In this document: piece by piece, positions 55,715 through 64,000 of the stretch | Numbering within the stretch: the stretch's first letter is position 1 | Layout: the number at the start of each line of letters is the position of its first letter | NCBI RefSeq assembly: GCF_002796605.1 | Contig: NZ_CP024923.1 | Location: forward strand, 3,727,501 to 3,791,500 | Source: Sphingomonas psychrotolerans | GTDB lineage: Bacteria; Pseudomonadota; Alphaproteobacteria; Sphingomonadales; Sphingomonadaceae | Direction of reading: 5' to 3' | Length of the DNA stretch: 64,000 nucleotides | Translations under genes and position numbers: made by a program | Notes under the pieces: model-generated | Told to the model about the DNA's origin: nothing | The model's database searches: none | Seen by the model: the letters and a program-made list of their open reading frames with translations, nothing else

Positions 55715-57136
55715 TCAGATCGGGAAATGGCCCGGCTCGGTCTCGATCGTGATCCAGCGCAGTTCGGTGAAGGCATCGATCCCGGCCTTGCCGCCGAAGC
55801 GGCCGTACCCCGAGGCCTTGACTCCGCCGAACGGCATCTGGGGCTCGTCATGGACGGTGGGGCCGTTGATATGGCAGATGCCCGATTGGATCTGCCGCGC
55901 GACCCGCAGCCCGCGCGCCGTATCGCGGGTGAAGACCGAGGCCGACAGGCCATATTCGGTATCGTTGGCCAGCGCGATCGCATGCGCCTCGTCGCGCGCG
56001 CGGACGATGCCGACGACCGGGCCGAAGCTCTCGTCGCGGAACAGCCGCATCGCCGGCGTGACCCGGTCGATGACATGCGCCGGCATCAGCACGCCGTTGG
56101 CGTCGCTGCCGACCAATTGCTCGGCGCCATTGGCGAGCGCGTCGTCGATCAGGCCGCGGACGCAGTCGACGGTCTTCTGATCGACCACCGCGCCGAGCGG
56201 AGTCTTGCCCGCGCGCGGATCGCCCACCGCCATCGACGCGACCTTGGCCTTGAACTTCGCGGCGAACGCGTCGGCGACGCTGTCTTCGACGATGATCCGC
56301 TCGGTCGACATGCAGATCTGGCCCTGGTTCATGAACGCGCCGAACGCCGCGGCCTTCACCGCTTCGTCGAGATCGGCATCGGCCAGCACTATCAGCGGCG
56401 CCTTGCCGCCTAGTTCGAGCAAGACCGGCTTGAGATGCTGCGCCGCGCGCACTGCGATGATCCGTCCGACATGCGTCGACCCGGTGAAATTGATGCGGCG
56501 GACATGGGGATTGTCGATCAGCGCGCCGACGATTTCGGCGGCATCCTCGGGCGCGTTGGTGACCAGGCTGACCGCACCCTCCGGCAGCCCGGCCTCGGCA
56601 AATGCCTCGGCGATCAGCGCGTGGGTGCGCGGGCATTGCTCGCTCGCCTTGAGCACCACCGTATTGCCGCAGGCGAGTGGCACCGCGATCGCGCGGACGC
56701 CGAGGATGATCGGCGCGTTCCACGGCGCGATGCCGAGCATCACGCCGACCGGCTCGCGCAGCGCCATCGCCAGGCATCCGGGCTTGTCCGAGGGAATGAC
56801 CTCGCCGGTGATCTGGGTGGTGAGCGCCGCGGCCTCGCGCACCATGCCCGCGGCGAGCATCAGGTTGAACCGTGCCCAGCCTTCGGTGGCGCCAATCTCG
56901 CCCATCATCGCCGCGACGAAATCCTCGGCGCGCGCCTCCAGCGCGACCGCCGCCTTCATCAGCAGTGCGCGGCGCGCATTGGGGCCCAGCGCAGACCATT
57001 TGGGAAACGCCGCGGCCGCCGCCGCGCACGCCGCATTGGCGTCGGCCACCGTCGCGGCGGGCGCGCTGGTCGCGACGTCGCCGGTCACCGGATTGCGGCG
57101 GTCGAACGTCCGCGCTTCTTCAACCAAGGTTGCCAT
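55715..57136 (-). CDS. ligV: Vanillin (benzaldehyde) dehydrogenase, LigV/Vdh type
   Basis: A 473-residue NAD-dependent aldehyde dehydrogenase. The nucleotide-binding region contains LGIAPWNAPIILGVRAIAVPLA and FTGSTHVGR. The general base Glu is in LLELGGKAP and the nucleophile Cys in NQGQICMSTERI, with MPFGGVKASGYGRFGG near the C-terminus. The NQGQICMST block is typical of vanillin/salicylaldehyde dehydrogenases. The position just before ferB supports oxidation of the vanillin released by FerB to vanillate. The start MATLVEEAR has GGAGAGG upstream. A GCTATGTTATATAGC palindrome lies at the promoter, pointing to MarR control. Confidence 0.87.
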   Translation of the reverse strand: MATLVEEARTFDRRNPVTGDVATSAPAATVADANAACAAAAAAFPKWSALGPNARRALLMKAAVALEARAEDFVAAMMGEIGATEGWARFNLMLAAGMVREAAALTTQITGEVIPSDKPGCLAMALREPVGVMLGIAPWNAPIILGVRAIAVPLACGNTVVLKASEQCPRTHALIAEAFAEAGLPEGAVSLVTNAPEDAAEIVGALIDNPHVRRINFTGSTHVGRIIAVRAAQHLKPVLLELGGKAPLIVLADADLDEAVKAAAFGAFMNQGQICMSTERIIVEDSVADAFAAKFKAKVASMAVGDPRAGKTPLGAVVDQKTVDCVRGLIDDALANGAEQLVGSDANGVLMPAHVIDRVTPAMRLFRDESFGPVVGIVRARDEAHAIALANDTEYGLSASVFTRDTARGLRVARQIQSGICHINGPTVHDEPQMPFGGVKASGYGRFGGKAGIDAFTELRWITIETEPGHFPI

Positions 57137-57154
57137 TGAGCCTCTCCGGATATT

Positions 57155-57169
57155 GCTATGTTATATAGC
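57155..57169. promoter_or_regulatory. Palindromic operator GCTATGTTATATAGC
   Basis: A near-perfect palindrome 19 bases before the vanillin-dehydrogenase ATG, almost the same as the site before the TonB receptor (47526-47540). It is probably the operator of the ligV-ferB-ferA operon, bound by the MarR protein at 52227-52670. Confidence 0.65.
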
Positions 57170-57200
57170 TTAAAATGTACGCCTGCAATACTATCGTTCT

Positions 57201-58511
57201 TCATCCGGACGCGCGCCGACGGCCGGCGAGGCCGAACAGCGCCAGCGCACCCACCGCCGAGCCCAGCGCCATCAGGATCGCGACGGTCGCCAGCGGATAG
57301 CCGGCGGCGAATAGCAGCCCCGCCAGTGCGGGCGCGAGCGCCGAGCCGCCGCGACCGATGCCGATCACGAACCCCGTGGCGGTGGCGCGAAGCCCGGTCG
57401 GGAAGCTGCGCGCGACCAGTGCGTATAGCCCCACCACCCCGGCATTGGTGGCGAAACCGGCGGCTGCCGCGAGGTGCGACAGGGTGGCGATATCGCTGCC
57501 GCCGCGGCCGAACAGGATGACGAGCGCCACCGATGCGAGCATTGCGCCGATCGTTAGCGGCAGCAGCCTGACTCGCGAAGTCAGCAATCCGAGCAGCAGC
57601 GATCCGATCGCACCGCCTGCGCTGGCCCAGACCAGCACTCCTGCCGCTTCCGACGGGGCATGGCCCATGTCGACGACGATCTTCGGAATCCATTTGAGGA
57701 TGAAGTAGAAAGTCATGATATGCGCGAGATAGGCGAGGGTCAGCAGCACGGTCTGGCGCCTGAGGCCGACCGAGAACAATTCGATCGCGGACGTTTTGCG
57801 CGCCATGGATTCGGGCTCGGGCAGCGAAGCGATCGCGGCGTGGCCCATCCGTGCCAGCGCATGGTTGATCTTCGCCAGTGCGTCGGGTGGGCGTTTGTGA
57901 AGCAGGAACGCGATCGACTCAGGCGCTGCGAGAAGTACCACAGGGACGAAGCAGGCACTGGCCACGGCGCCGAAAACGAAAACCGCCTGCCATCCGTAAT
58001 AAGCGAGCAGCACCGCAGAGATCGAGCCGCCGATGATCGTGCCGAGCGGGTAGCCCGCGGCCATCAGCACGACGCATAATGCCCGCCGCCGGGCATTGGC
58101 GGCTTCCGCCACCGCGGCGTTGGTGGCGGCCAGCATGCCGCCGATGCCGAGGCCGGTGATCAGCCGCCAGGTGGAGAGCAGGTAGACGTTGGTCGAGCTT
58201 GCGGCGGCGAGCATTCCGGCGGTCATGATCGCGAGGCAGGTCAGGATGGTCGCGCGCCGGCCGATCCGGTCGGCGATCCCGCCAAGCGCCAGCGACCCGG
58301 CCGCCATGCCGATCAGCTCCATCGACAGCACCAGCCCGAGCGCGGCGCGCTCGATCCCCCAGTCGTGCGCAATTCCCGGCGACGCGAAGCTGATCGACAG
58401 CACGTCGAATCCATCGAGCGCGTTGAGGCCGACCATGACCGCGACGACTCCCCATTGCGCGCGCGACATCGGGGCGCGATCCAGAATCTCCTGGGGATTG
58501 TCGTCAGGCAT
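57201..58511 (-). CDS. MFS aromatic acid transporter (AAHS, PcaK/VanK-like)
   Basis: A 436-residue inner-membrane symporter with 12 hydrophobic segments. The first segment holds the DGFD motif (LNALDGFDVLSISFASPGIA), essential for aromatic-acid:proton symport in PcaK. GGIADRIGRRATIL and LGIGGMLAATNAAVAEAANARRR follow, the MFS loop signatures. The start MPDDNPQEI follows GGAGAGGAC; the ATG at 58562 is less likely. It would import 4-hydroxybenzoate, vanillate, protocatechuate or ferulate across the inner membrane after the TonB receptor step. It lies directly upstream of the ligV-ferBA operon on the same strand. Confidence 0.88.
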   Translation of the reverse strand: MPDDNPQEILDRAPMSRAQWGVVAVMVGLNALDGFDVLSISFASPGIAHDWGIERAALGLVLSMELIGMAAGSLALGGIADRIGRRATILTCLAIMTAGMLAAASSTNVYLLSTWRLITGLGIGGMLAATNAAVAEAANARRRALCVVLMAAGYPLGTIIGGSISAVLLAYYGWQAVFVFGAVASACFVPVVLLAAPESIAFLLHKRPPDALAKINHALARMGHAAIASLPEPESMARKTSAIELFSVGLRRQTVLLTLAYLAHIMTFYFILKWIPKIVVDMGHAPSEAAGVLVWASAGGAIGSLLLGLLTSRVRLLPLTIGAMLASVALVILFGRGGSDIATLSHLAAAAGFATNAGVVGLYALVARSFPTGLRATATGFVIGIGRGGSALAPALAGLLFAAGYPLATVAILMALGSAVGALALFGLAGRRRASG

Positions 58512-58548
58512 CGTCCTCTCCACGATTTTCGGGAGCCTCGCGCAAAAT

Positions 58549-58563
58549 GCTATGTCACGCAAC
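58549..58563. promoter_or_regulatory. Half-palindromic operator-like GCTATGTCACGCAAC
   Basis: This shares the GCTATGT half-site with the palindromes at 47526 and 57155, and lies 38 bases before the transporter start. The second half is poorly conserved. GCATGTACCGCATAC at 58627-58641, before the MetE-like gene, is a related element. Confidence 0.4.
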
Positions 58564-58626
58564 AGTGATTGCGCGCTGATTCGGCGATTCGCAGCCGTGC
58601 AGACTTGTCAACACTGGCGTGGAAAT

Positions 58627-58641
58627 GCATGTACCGCATAC
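58627..58641. promoter_or_regulatory. Operator-like GCATGTACCGCATAC before MetE-like gene
   Basis: Read on the minus strand this is GTATGCGGTACATGC, with the same GTATG half-site as the ligM and marR elements. It lies 31 bases before the MetE-like ATG, so the methyltransferase may be controlled together with ligM. Confidence 0.4.
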
Positions 58642-58671
58642 CAATTTTCCTGCCGTATCGGAGCCGTGATC

Positions 58672-59782
58672 ATGCCCAAGCCGCCCTTCCGCGCGGATCA
58701 TGTCGGCAGCTTCCTGCGCCCCGCCGCGCTGCTCGAGGCGCGTTGGGCTTTCAAGCAAGGCCGGATCGACACGGCGGCGCTGCGTGTCGCCGAAGACGCG
58801 GCGATCCGCGATGTCGTGGCGATGCAGGAATCGCTCGGCTTCCACGGGATTACCGATGGCGAATTTCGCCGCACTTATTTCCACACCGATTTCCTGCTCC
58901 AGCTTGACGGAGTCGACGAAGCCGGCGGCACCCAGGTCAAGTTTCACCAGCATGGCGGCAAGGAGCTCGAATATGCGCCGCCGGTGATGAAGGTGACCGG
59001 GCCGGTGCGCCACGCGCACGATATCCAGCGGCGCGATTTCGAGTTCCTCGCATCGTGCACGTCGCAAACGCCCAAGGTGACGATCCCCTCGCCGACGATG
59101 CTGCATTTCCGCGGCGGGCGCGACGCGATCGACGCTATCGCCTATCCGGACCTCGACCAGTTCTACGAGGACATCGCCGCGGCCTATCGCGCCGAGATCG
59201 CGAGCCTCGCCGATGCCGGGTGCCGCTATCTCCAGCTCGATGACACCAATCTGGCGTATCTCTGCGACGAGACCCAGCGCGACAATGCCCGCCACCGCGG
59301 CATGGATCCCGACGAACTGCCGCGGCTCTATGCCCGGATCATCAACGACTCGATCCGCGACGCGCCTGCCGACATGGTCATTTGCGTCCATCTGTGCCGC
59401 GGCAATTTCCGCTCGTCCTGGGCTGCCGAGGGCGGCTACGAGCCGGTCGCCGAAGTGCTGTTCAACGACCTCGCCGTCGACGGCTATTTCCTCGAATATG
59501 ACGATCCGCGCTCGGGCGATTTCGCGCCGCTGCGGCATGTACCCAAGGGCAAGACCGTGGTGCTCGGGCTGGTCACGACCAAGCTCGCCGACATGGAAAG
59601 CGCCGACGACGTCAAGCGCCGGATCGACGATGCCGCAATACCTGCCGCTCGACCAAGCGGCGCTTTCGCCGCAATGCGGCTTCTCGTCGACGGTGCACGG
59701 CAACGATATCGCGATGGAGCAGCAATCGGCGAAGCTGCGGCTGGTGATGGGAGTCGCCCAAGACGTCTGGGGCACGATCTGA
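58672..59782 (+). CDS. MetE C-terminal-like (cobalamin-independent) methyltransferase, frameshifted near 3' end
   Basis: A single-domain protein of about 370 residues resembling the catalytic half of methionine synthase MetE (YxjG/YxjH-like). RADHVGSFLRPAALLEAR opens the barrel. The zinc ligands appear as His and Cys in CVHLCRGNFRSSW and as Cys in LSPQCGFSS. The frame changes around 59632-59637. Two extra bases (DDAAQYLPLDQAALSPQCGF) or one fewer restores it; the uncorrected frame loses the last zinc Cys and runs on to 59994. In this locus it could take the methyl group from 5-methyl-THF made by LigM, regenerating THF. Substrate unproven. Confidence 0.75.
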
Positions 59783-59845
59783 CGGATCAGTCGGTGGCGC
59801 GTTCCTGGGTCGGGAGCGAACCGGGCGTGCGCTCGGGCAAAACGC

Positions 59846-61015
59846 TCACAAGGGCAGCCCTACGTAATTCTCGGCGATCGCGGTCTGCATCGCGCGCGAG
59901 GTCGCGACATAGTCGATTTCGGCGCGCTGCATACGATGCTCGAATGCACCGTCTTCGGGGAAGCGATGCATCAGCTTGGTCAGATACCAGCTGAAGCGCT
60001 CGGCTTTCCAGATACGGGCCAGCGCCCGCGCTTCGTAGCCGGCGAGCGGCGCCGCGTCGCCCTTGGCGAACCAGGCGATCAGCGCCTCGGCAAGATAAGC
60101 GACATCGGAGGCGGCGAGGTTGAGCCCCTTGGCGCCGGTCGGAGGGACGATGTGCGCGGCATCGCCCGCCAGGAACAGGCGGCCGCGGCGCATCTTCTCG
60201 AACACGAACGAGCGCAACGGCGCGATCGACATTTCGAGCGCGGGGCCCCGGGCGACACCGCGGTCCGAAATCGAGTCGAACCGCGCGGCGAGTTCGTCCC
60301 ACAGCCGATCCTCCGACCAATCCTCGATCCGCGCGGCCTGCGGCACCTGGATATAATAGCGGCTGCGGGTGGGTGAGCGCATCGACGCCAGCGCAAAGCC
60401 ACGCGGGCCGTTGGCGTAGATCAGTTCGGGGTGACAGGGCGCTACGTCGGCCAATATACCCAGCCAGCCGAACGGATATTCGCGCTCGAACGTCCGCGCC
60501 GGATGGTCGCCGACCGCCTTCCGCGAAGGGCCGTGAAAGCCGTCGCACCCCGCGATGAAGTCCGCATCGATTCGCTGCGATTGCCCGTCGACGACGTAGC
60601 TGATCCACGGCCGCTCGCCGTCCACATCGTGGAGCGCGACTTCGCCGGCTTCGTAGACGATCGGCAGGCCACGATCGAGCGCGGCATCCATCAAGTCGCG
60701 AGTCAATTCGGTCTGGCCATAGACCGTGACGTACCTCCCGGTCAGCGCCTCGATATCGATGCGGATCATCCGGTCATCGTCGGCCAAGTTGAAGCCGTGC
60801 TCGATCATCCCTTCGGCGTTCATTCGTGCGTCCAGACCCAGCCGGTGCATCAATTGGGTGGTGACGCTTTCGAGCACGCCGGCGCGGATTCGCGACAGGA
60901 TGTGTGCCGCCGACTGGCGCTCGACGATGACGCAGTCGATCCCCTCGCTGCGCAGCAAATGGCCGAGCAGCAATCCGGCGGGGCCGGCACCGATGATCGC
61001 CACCTTGGTCTTCAC
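59846..61015 (-). CDS. pobA: 4-hydroxybenzoate 3-monooxygenase PobA
   Basis: A 389-residue FAD monooxygenase (p-hydroxybenzoate hydroxylase) read from GTG at 61015 (VKTKVAIIGAGPAG); the frame to 61228 is an out-of-frame shadow of ligC. GAGPAGLLLGHLL binds the FAD ADP moiety. IVERQSAAHILSRIRAGVLE, the conserved middle DADFIAGCDGFHGPSR and RLFLAGDAAHIVPPTGAKGLNLA are classical PobA blocks. Length is as expected (about 390). It converts 4-hydroxybenzoate to protocatechuate with NADPH and O2, feeding LigAB. It is the last gene of the ligJ-A-B-C-pobA array, with only a five-base gap after ligC. Confidence 0.95.
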   Translation of the reverse strand: MKTKVAIIGAGPAGLLLGHLLRSEGIDCVIVERQSAAHILSRIRAGVLESVTTQLMHRLGLDARMNAEGMIEHGFNLADDDRMIRIDIEALTGRYVTVYGQTELTRDLMDAALDRGLPIVYEAGEVALHDVDGERPWISYVVDGQSQRIDADFIAGCDGFHGPSRKAVGDHPARTFEREYPFGWLGILADVAPCHPELIYANGPRGFALASMRSPTRSRYYIQVPQAARIEDWSEDRLWDELAARFDSISDRGVARGPALEMSIAPLRSFVFEKMRRGRLFLAGDAAHIVPPTGAKGLNLAASDVAYLAEALIAWFAKGDAAPLAGYEARALARIWKAERFSWYLTKLMHRFPEDGAFEHRMQRAEIDYVATSRAMQTAIAENYVGLPL

Positions 61016-61020
61016 TGGGC

Positions 61021-61962
61021 TCAGCCGGCCAGCTGCTTTTCCAGCGCGTCGAGCACGCGGTAGCAGGGCATCACTTGCGCGACGCTGGCATTCGGCTCGC
61101 GCCCTTCGCGGATCGCGGCGACGAATTCGCGGTCCTGCAACTCGATGCCATTGCTCGACACCGTGACGCCGCTCAGGTCCACCGCTTCCTCGCGCCCGGT
61201 GACCAGATCGTCGTAACGCGCGATCCATGTGCCCTTGTCGCAGATGTAGCGGAAGAAGGTGCCGAGCGGCCCGTCATTGTTGAAGCTCAGCGACAAAGTG
61301 CAGATCGCCCCGCTTTCGCTCTTGAGCTGGATCGCCATGTCCATCGCGATGCCGAGCTCCGGATGGATCGGCCCTTCGAGCGCATGGGCGGCAACAATGG
61401 GACCAGCCTGCCAGGCGAACAGATCCACCGTGTGCGCGGCGTGGTGCCACAAGAGATGGTCGGTCCAGCTGCGCGCCTCGCCCTTGGCGTTCATGTTCTG
61501 GCGGCGGAAGAAATAGGTCTGGACGTCCATCTGCTGGATCGCGAGGTCGCCGGCCGCGATCTTGCCGTGCAGATATTGATGGCTGGGATTGAAGCGCCTG
61601 GTGTGGCCGACCATCGCCACCAGCCCGGTCTCCTGCTGCTTCGCGAGCACCGCCTCGCCGTCGGCGAGATTGTCGCACAGCGGGATCTCGACCTGGACGT
61701 GCTTGCCTGCCTCCAAGCACTGGATCGTCTGCGCCGCGTGCATCTGGGTCGGCGTCGCGAGGATCACTGCGTCGAGCCCCGGCTGTTCGAGCGCCTCGGC
61801 GAGATCGGTGCAGGCATGGCCGATGCCGTATTTGTCCGCCACCGCGCGCGTCGGCTCGAGCCGACGCCCGACCACCGACACGACTTCGACTCCGTCGATC
61901 AGCCTGAGCGCGTCGAGATGCTTTTCGCCAAAGGCACCGGCGCCGGCGAGTGCGATTTTCAT
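61021..61962 (-). CDS. ligC: 4-carboxy-2-hydroxymuconate-6-semialdehyde dehydrogenase LigC
   Basis: A 313-residue Gfo/Idh/MocA-family oxidoreductase. The Rossmann start is KIALAGAGAFGEKHLDALR, followed by VILATPTQMHAAQTIQCLEAGKHVQVEIPL. The second domain carries MVGHTRRFNPSHQYLH and WTDHLLWHHAAHTVDLF, characteristic of LigC. It oxidises the hemiacetal form of the LigAB ring-cleavage product to 2-pyrone-4,6-dicarboxylate with NAD(P) in the cytoplasm. The gene stands directly behind ligB, as in SYK-6 ligJABC, and before pobA. Confidence 0.94.
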   Translation of the reverse strand: MKIALAGAGAFGEKHLDALRLIDGVEVVSVVGRRLEPTRAVADKYGIGHACTDLAEALEQPGLDAVILATPTQMHAAQTIQCLEAGKHVQVEIPLCDNLADGEAVLAKQQETGLVAMVGHTRRFNPSHQYLHGKIAAGDLAIQQMDVQTYFFRRQNMNAKGEARSWTDHLLWHHAAHTVDLFAWQAGPIVAAHALEGPIHPELGIAMDMAIQLKSESGAICTLSLSFNNDGPLGTFFRYICDKGTWIARYDDLVTGREEAVDLSGVTVSSNGIELQDREFVAAIREGREPNASVAQVMPCYRVLDALEKQLAG

Positions 61963-61978
61963 GGTCGATCCTGGTCCT

Positions 61979-63277
<1,299 letters not shown>

Positions 63278-63281
<4 letters not shown>

Positions 63282-64000
63282 AGGCCTTTCTCCTTCAATA
63301 TCGCATCGAGCCGGGGGAAGACGCGCCGCGCATTCCCCTCGAAGATCGCATGGCGCTGCGCGTCGGTGATCGGCAGCGCGTCGACATAGCGTTTGGTGTC
63401 GTCGAAATACTGGCCGGTCTGCGGATCGATTCCGCGTACCGCGCCGACCATCTCGCTGCCGAACAGGATGTTCCTGGTGTCGATCACCTTTGCCAGCAGG
63501 TCGATCCCCGGCTGGTGATAGACGCAGGTATCGAAGAACACGTTGCGCATCAGATGCTCGCCGAGATCAGGCTGTTTGAGCATATCGGCCAGCCCGCGAT
63601 AGCGGCCCCAATGATAAGGCACCGCACCGCCGCCATGCGGGATGATGAAGCGCAGCGTCGGGAAATCGGCGAACAGATTGCCTTCGATCAGCTGCATGAA
63701 GGCGATCGTGTCGGCGGCGATGTAATAGGCACCGGTGGCGTGCATCGCCGGATTGCAGCTGCCCGAGACATGGATCATCGCCGGCACGTCGAGCGCGACC
63801 ATCTTCTCGTAGAAGGGATACCAATATCGGTCGGTGAGCGGCGGCGCAGTGAAGTGCCCGCCGCCCGGATCGGGATTGAGATTGCAACCGATGAAGCCGA
63901 GTTCGGTAACGCAGCGCTCGAGTTCGGCGATCGACCCGTTCAGCCCCGCCTCGGGGTTCTGCGGCAGCATGCACACGCCGGCGAACACGTCCGGATACAG
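63278..64000 (-). CDS. ligJ: 4-oxalomesaconate hydratase LigJ, 5' end outside window
   Basis: The C-terminal 240 residues of an amidohydrolase-family hydratase; the start lies beyond the right edge (family length about 340). GGGHFTAPPLTDRYWYPFYEKM, MIHVSGSC, IPHGGGAVPYHWGRYRGLADML, FDTCVYHQPGIDLL and FGSEMVGAVRGIDPQTGQYFDDTKRYVDALP match LigJ of the protocatechuate 4,5-cleavage pathway. It hydrates 4-oxalomesaconate to 4-carboxy-4-hydroxy-2-oxoadipate. It is co-transcribed with ligA-ligB-ligC, the SYK-6 order. The remaining pathway genes (ligI, ligU, ligK) are not in the window and may lie beyond it. Confidence 0.93.

Overview
The window looks like a chromosomal segment of a sphingomonad (Alphaproteobacteria, Sphingomonas or a close relative). 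The DNA is GC-rich, four TonB-dependent receptors fall within 64 kb, and the right-hand end carries a protocatechuate 4,5-cleavage (lig) and ferulate (fer) gene set very like that of Sphingobium SYK-6. No rRNA, tRNA or CRISPR array was seen.

Region 1 (1-21.1 kb) is a carbohydrate-catabolic locus. It holds an aldose-dehydrogenase-like aldo/keto reductase (cut by the left edge), a sugar-lactonase-like amidohydrolase, a FadR-type GntR regulator, an enolase-superfamily protein, a GPH-like sugar transporter, a TonB receptor and three secreted polysaccharide-active proteins (GH28-like, parallel beta-helix, DUF5060/DUF4038 hydrolase). It also holds a tightly overlapping eight-gene operon (19383 down to 11462): DUF4432 epimerase-like protein, SDR, CaiB-type CoA-transferase, a solute-binding-like protein without signal peptide, enoyl-CoA hydratase, FAH-family protein, 2-hydroxyacid dehydrogenase and glycerate-kinase-like protein. 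A shared TCATACGTC-type operator sits before several of these units. The sugar and the full pathway are not obvious, and this is the best candidate here for an undescribed system.

Region 2 (21.1-27.4 kb) is a copper-resistance island: CopB, the CopA multicopper oxidase and two small periplasmic proteins on one strand, and a Cu(+)-ATPase with CueR on the other, with a 17-bp palindromic MerR-type promoter between them. Region 3 (27.4-31.7 kb) is a siderophore uptake unit: TonB receptor, AraC regulator, a small unknown protein and a siderophore-interacting reductase.

Region 4 (32.1-47.3 kb) is mixed: an unknown 523-aa protein overlapping a small envelope protein, PhoA with a TonB receptor, an IS481 remnant, a YadA-like adhesin, a CadC-like membrane regulator, two small unknowns, a Tat-exported ACMSD/amidohydrolase-family protein and a TolB-like propeller protein.

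Region 5 (47.3-64 kb) is an aromatic (lignin-monomer) locus. A TonB receptor, LigM, a small ORF with a MarR regulator, FerA, FerB, vanillin dehydrogenase, an AAHS-type transporter, a MetE-like methyltransferase, PobA, LigC, LigB, LigA and LigJ (cut by the right edge) together take ferulate, vanillin, vanillate and 4-hydroxybenzoate to protocatechuate and into meta-cleavage.

Several otherwise intact genes (19537-21113, 30961-31706, 35906-38652, 39798-41083) are each broken by the lack of a single base in a G/C run, and a fifth (58672-59782) by another small indel. Adding one base makes each of the first four a whole number of codons. This points to consensus homopolymer errors, or less likely to real decay, so these genes should not be called pseudogenes without read-level evidence.
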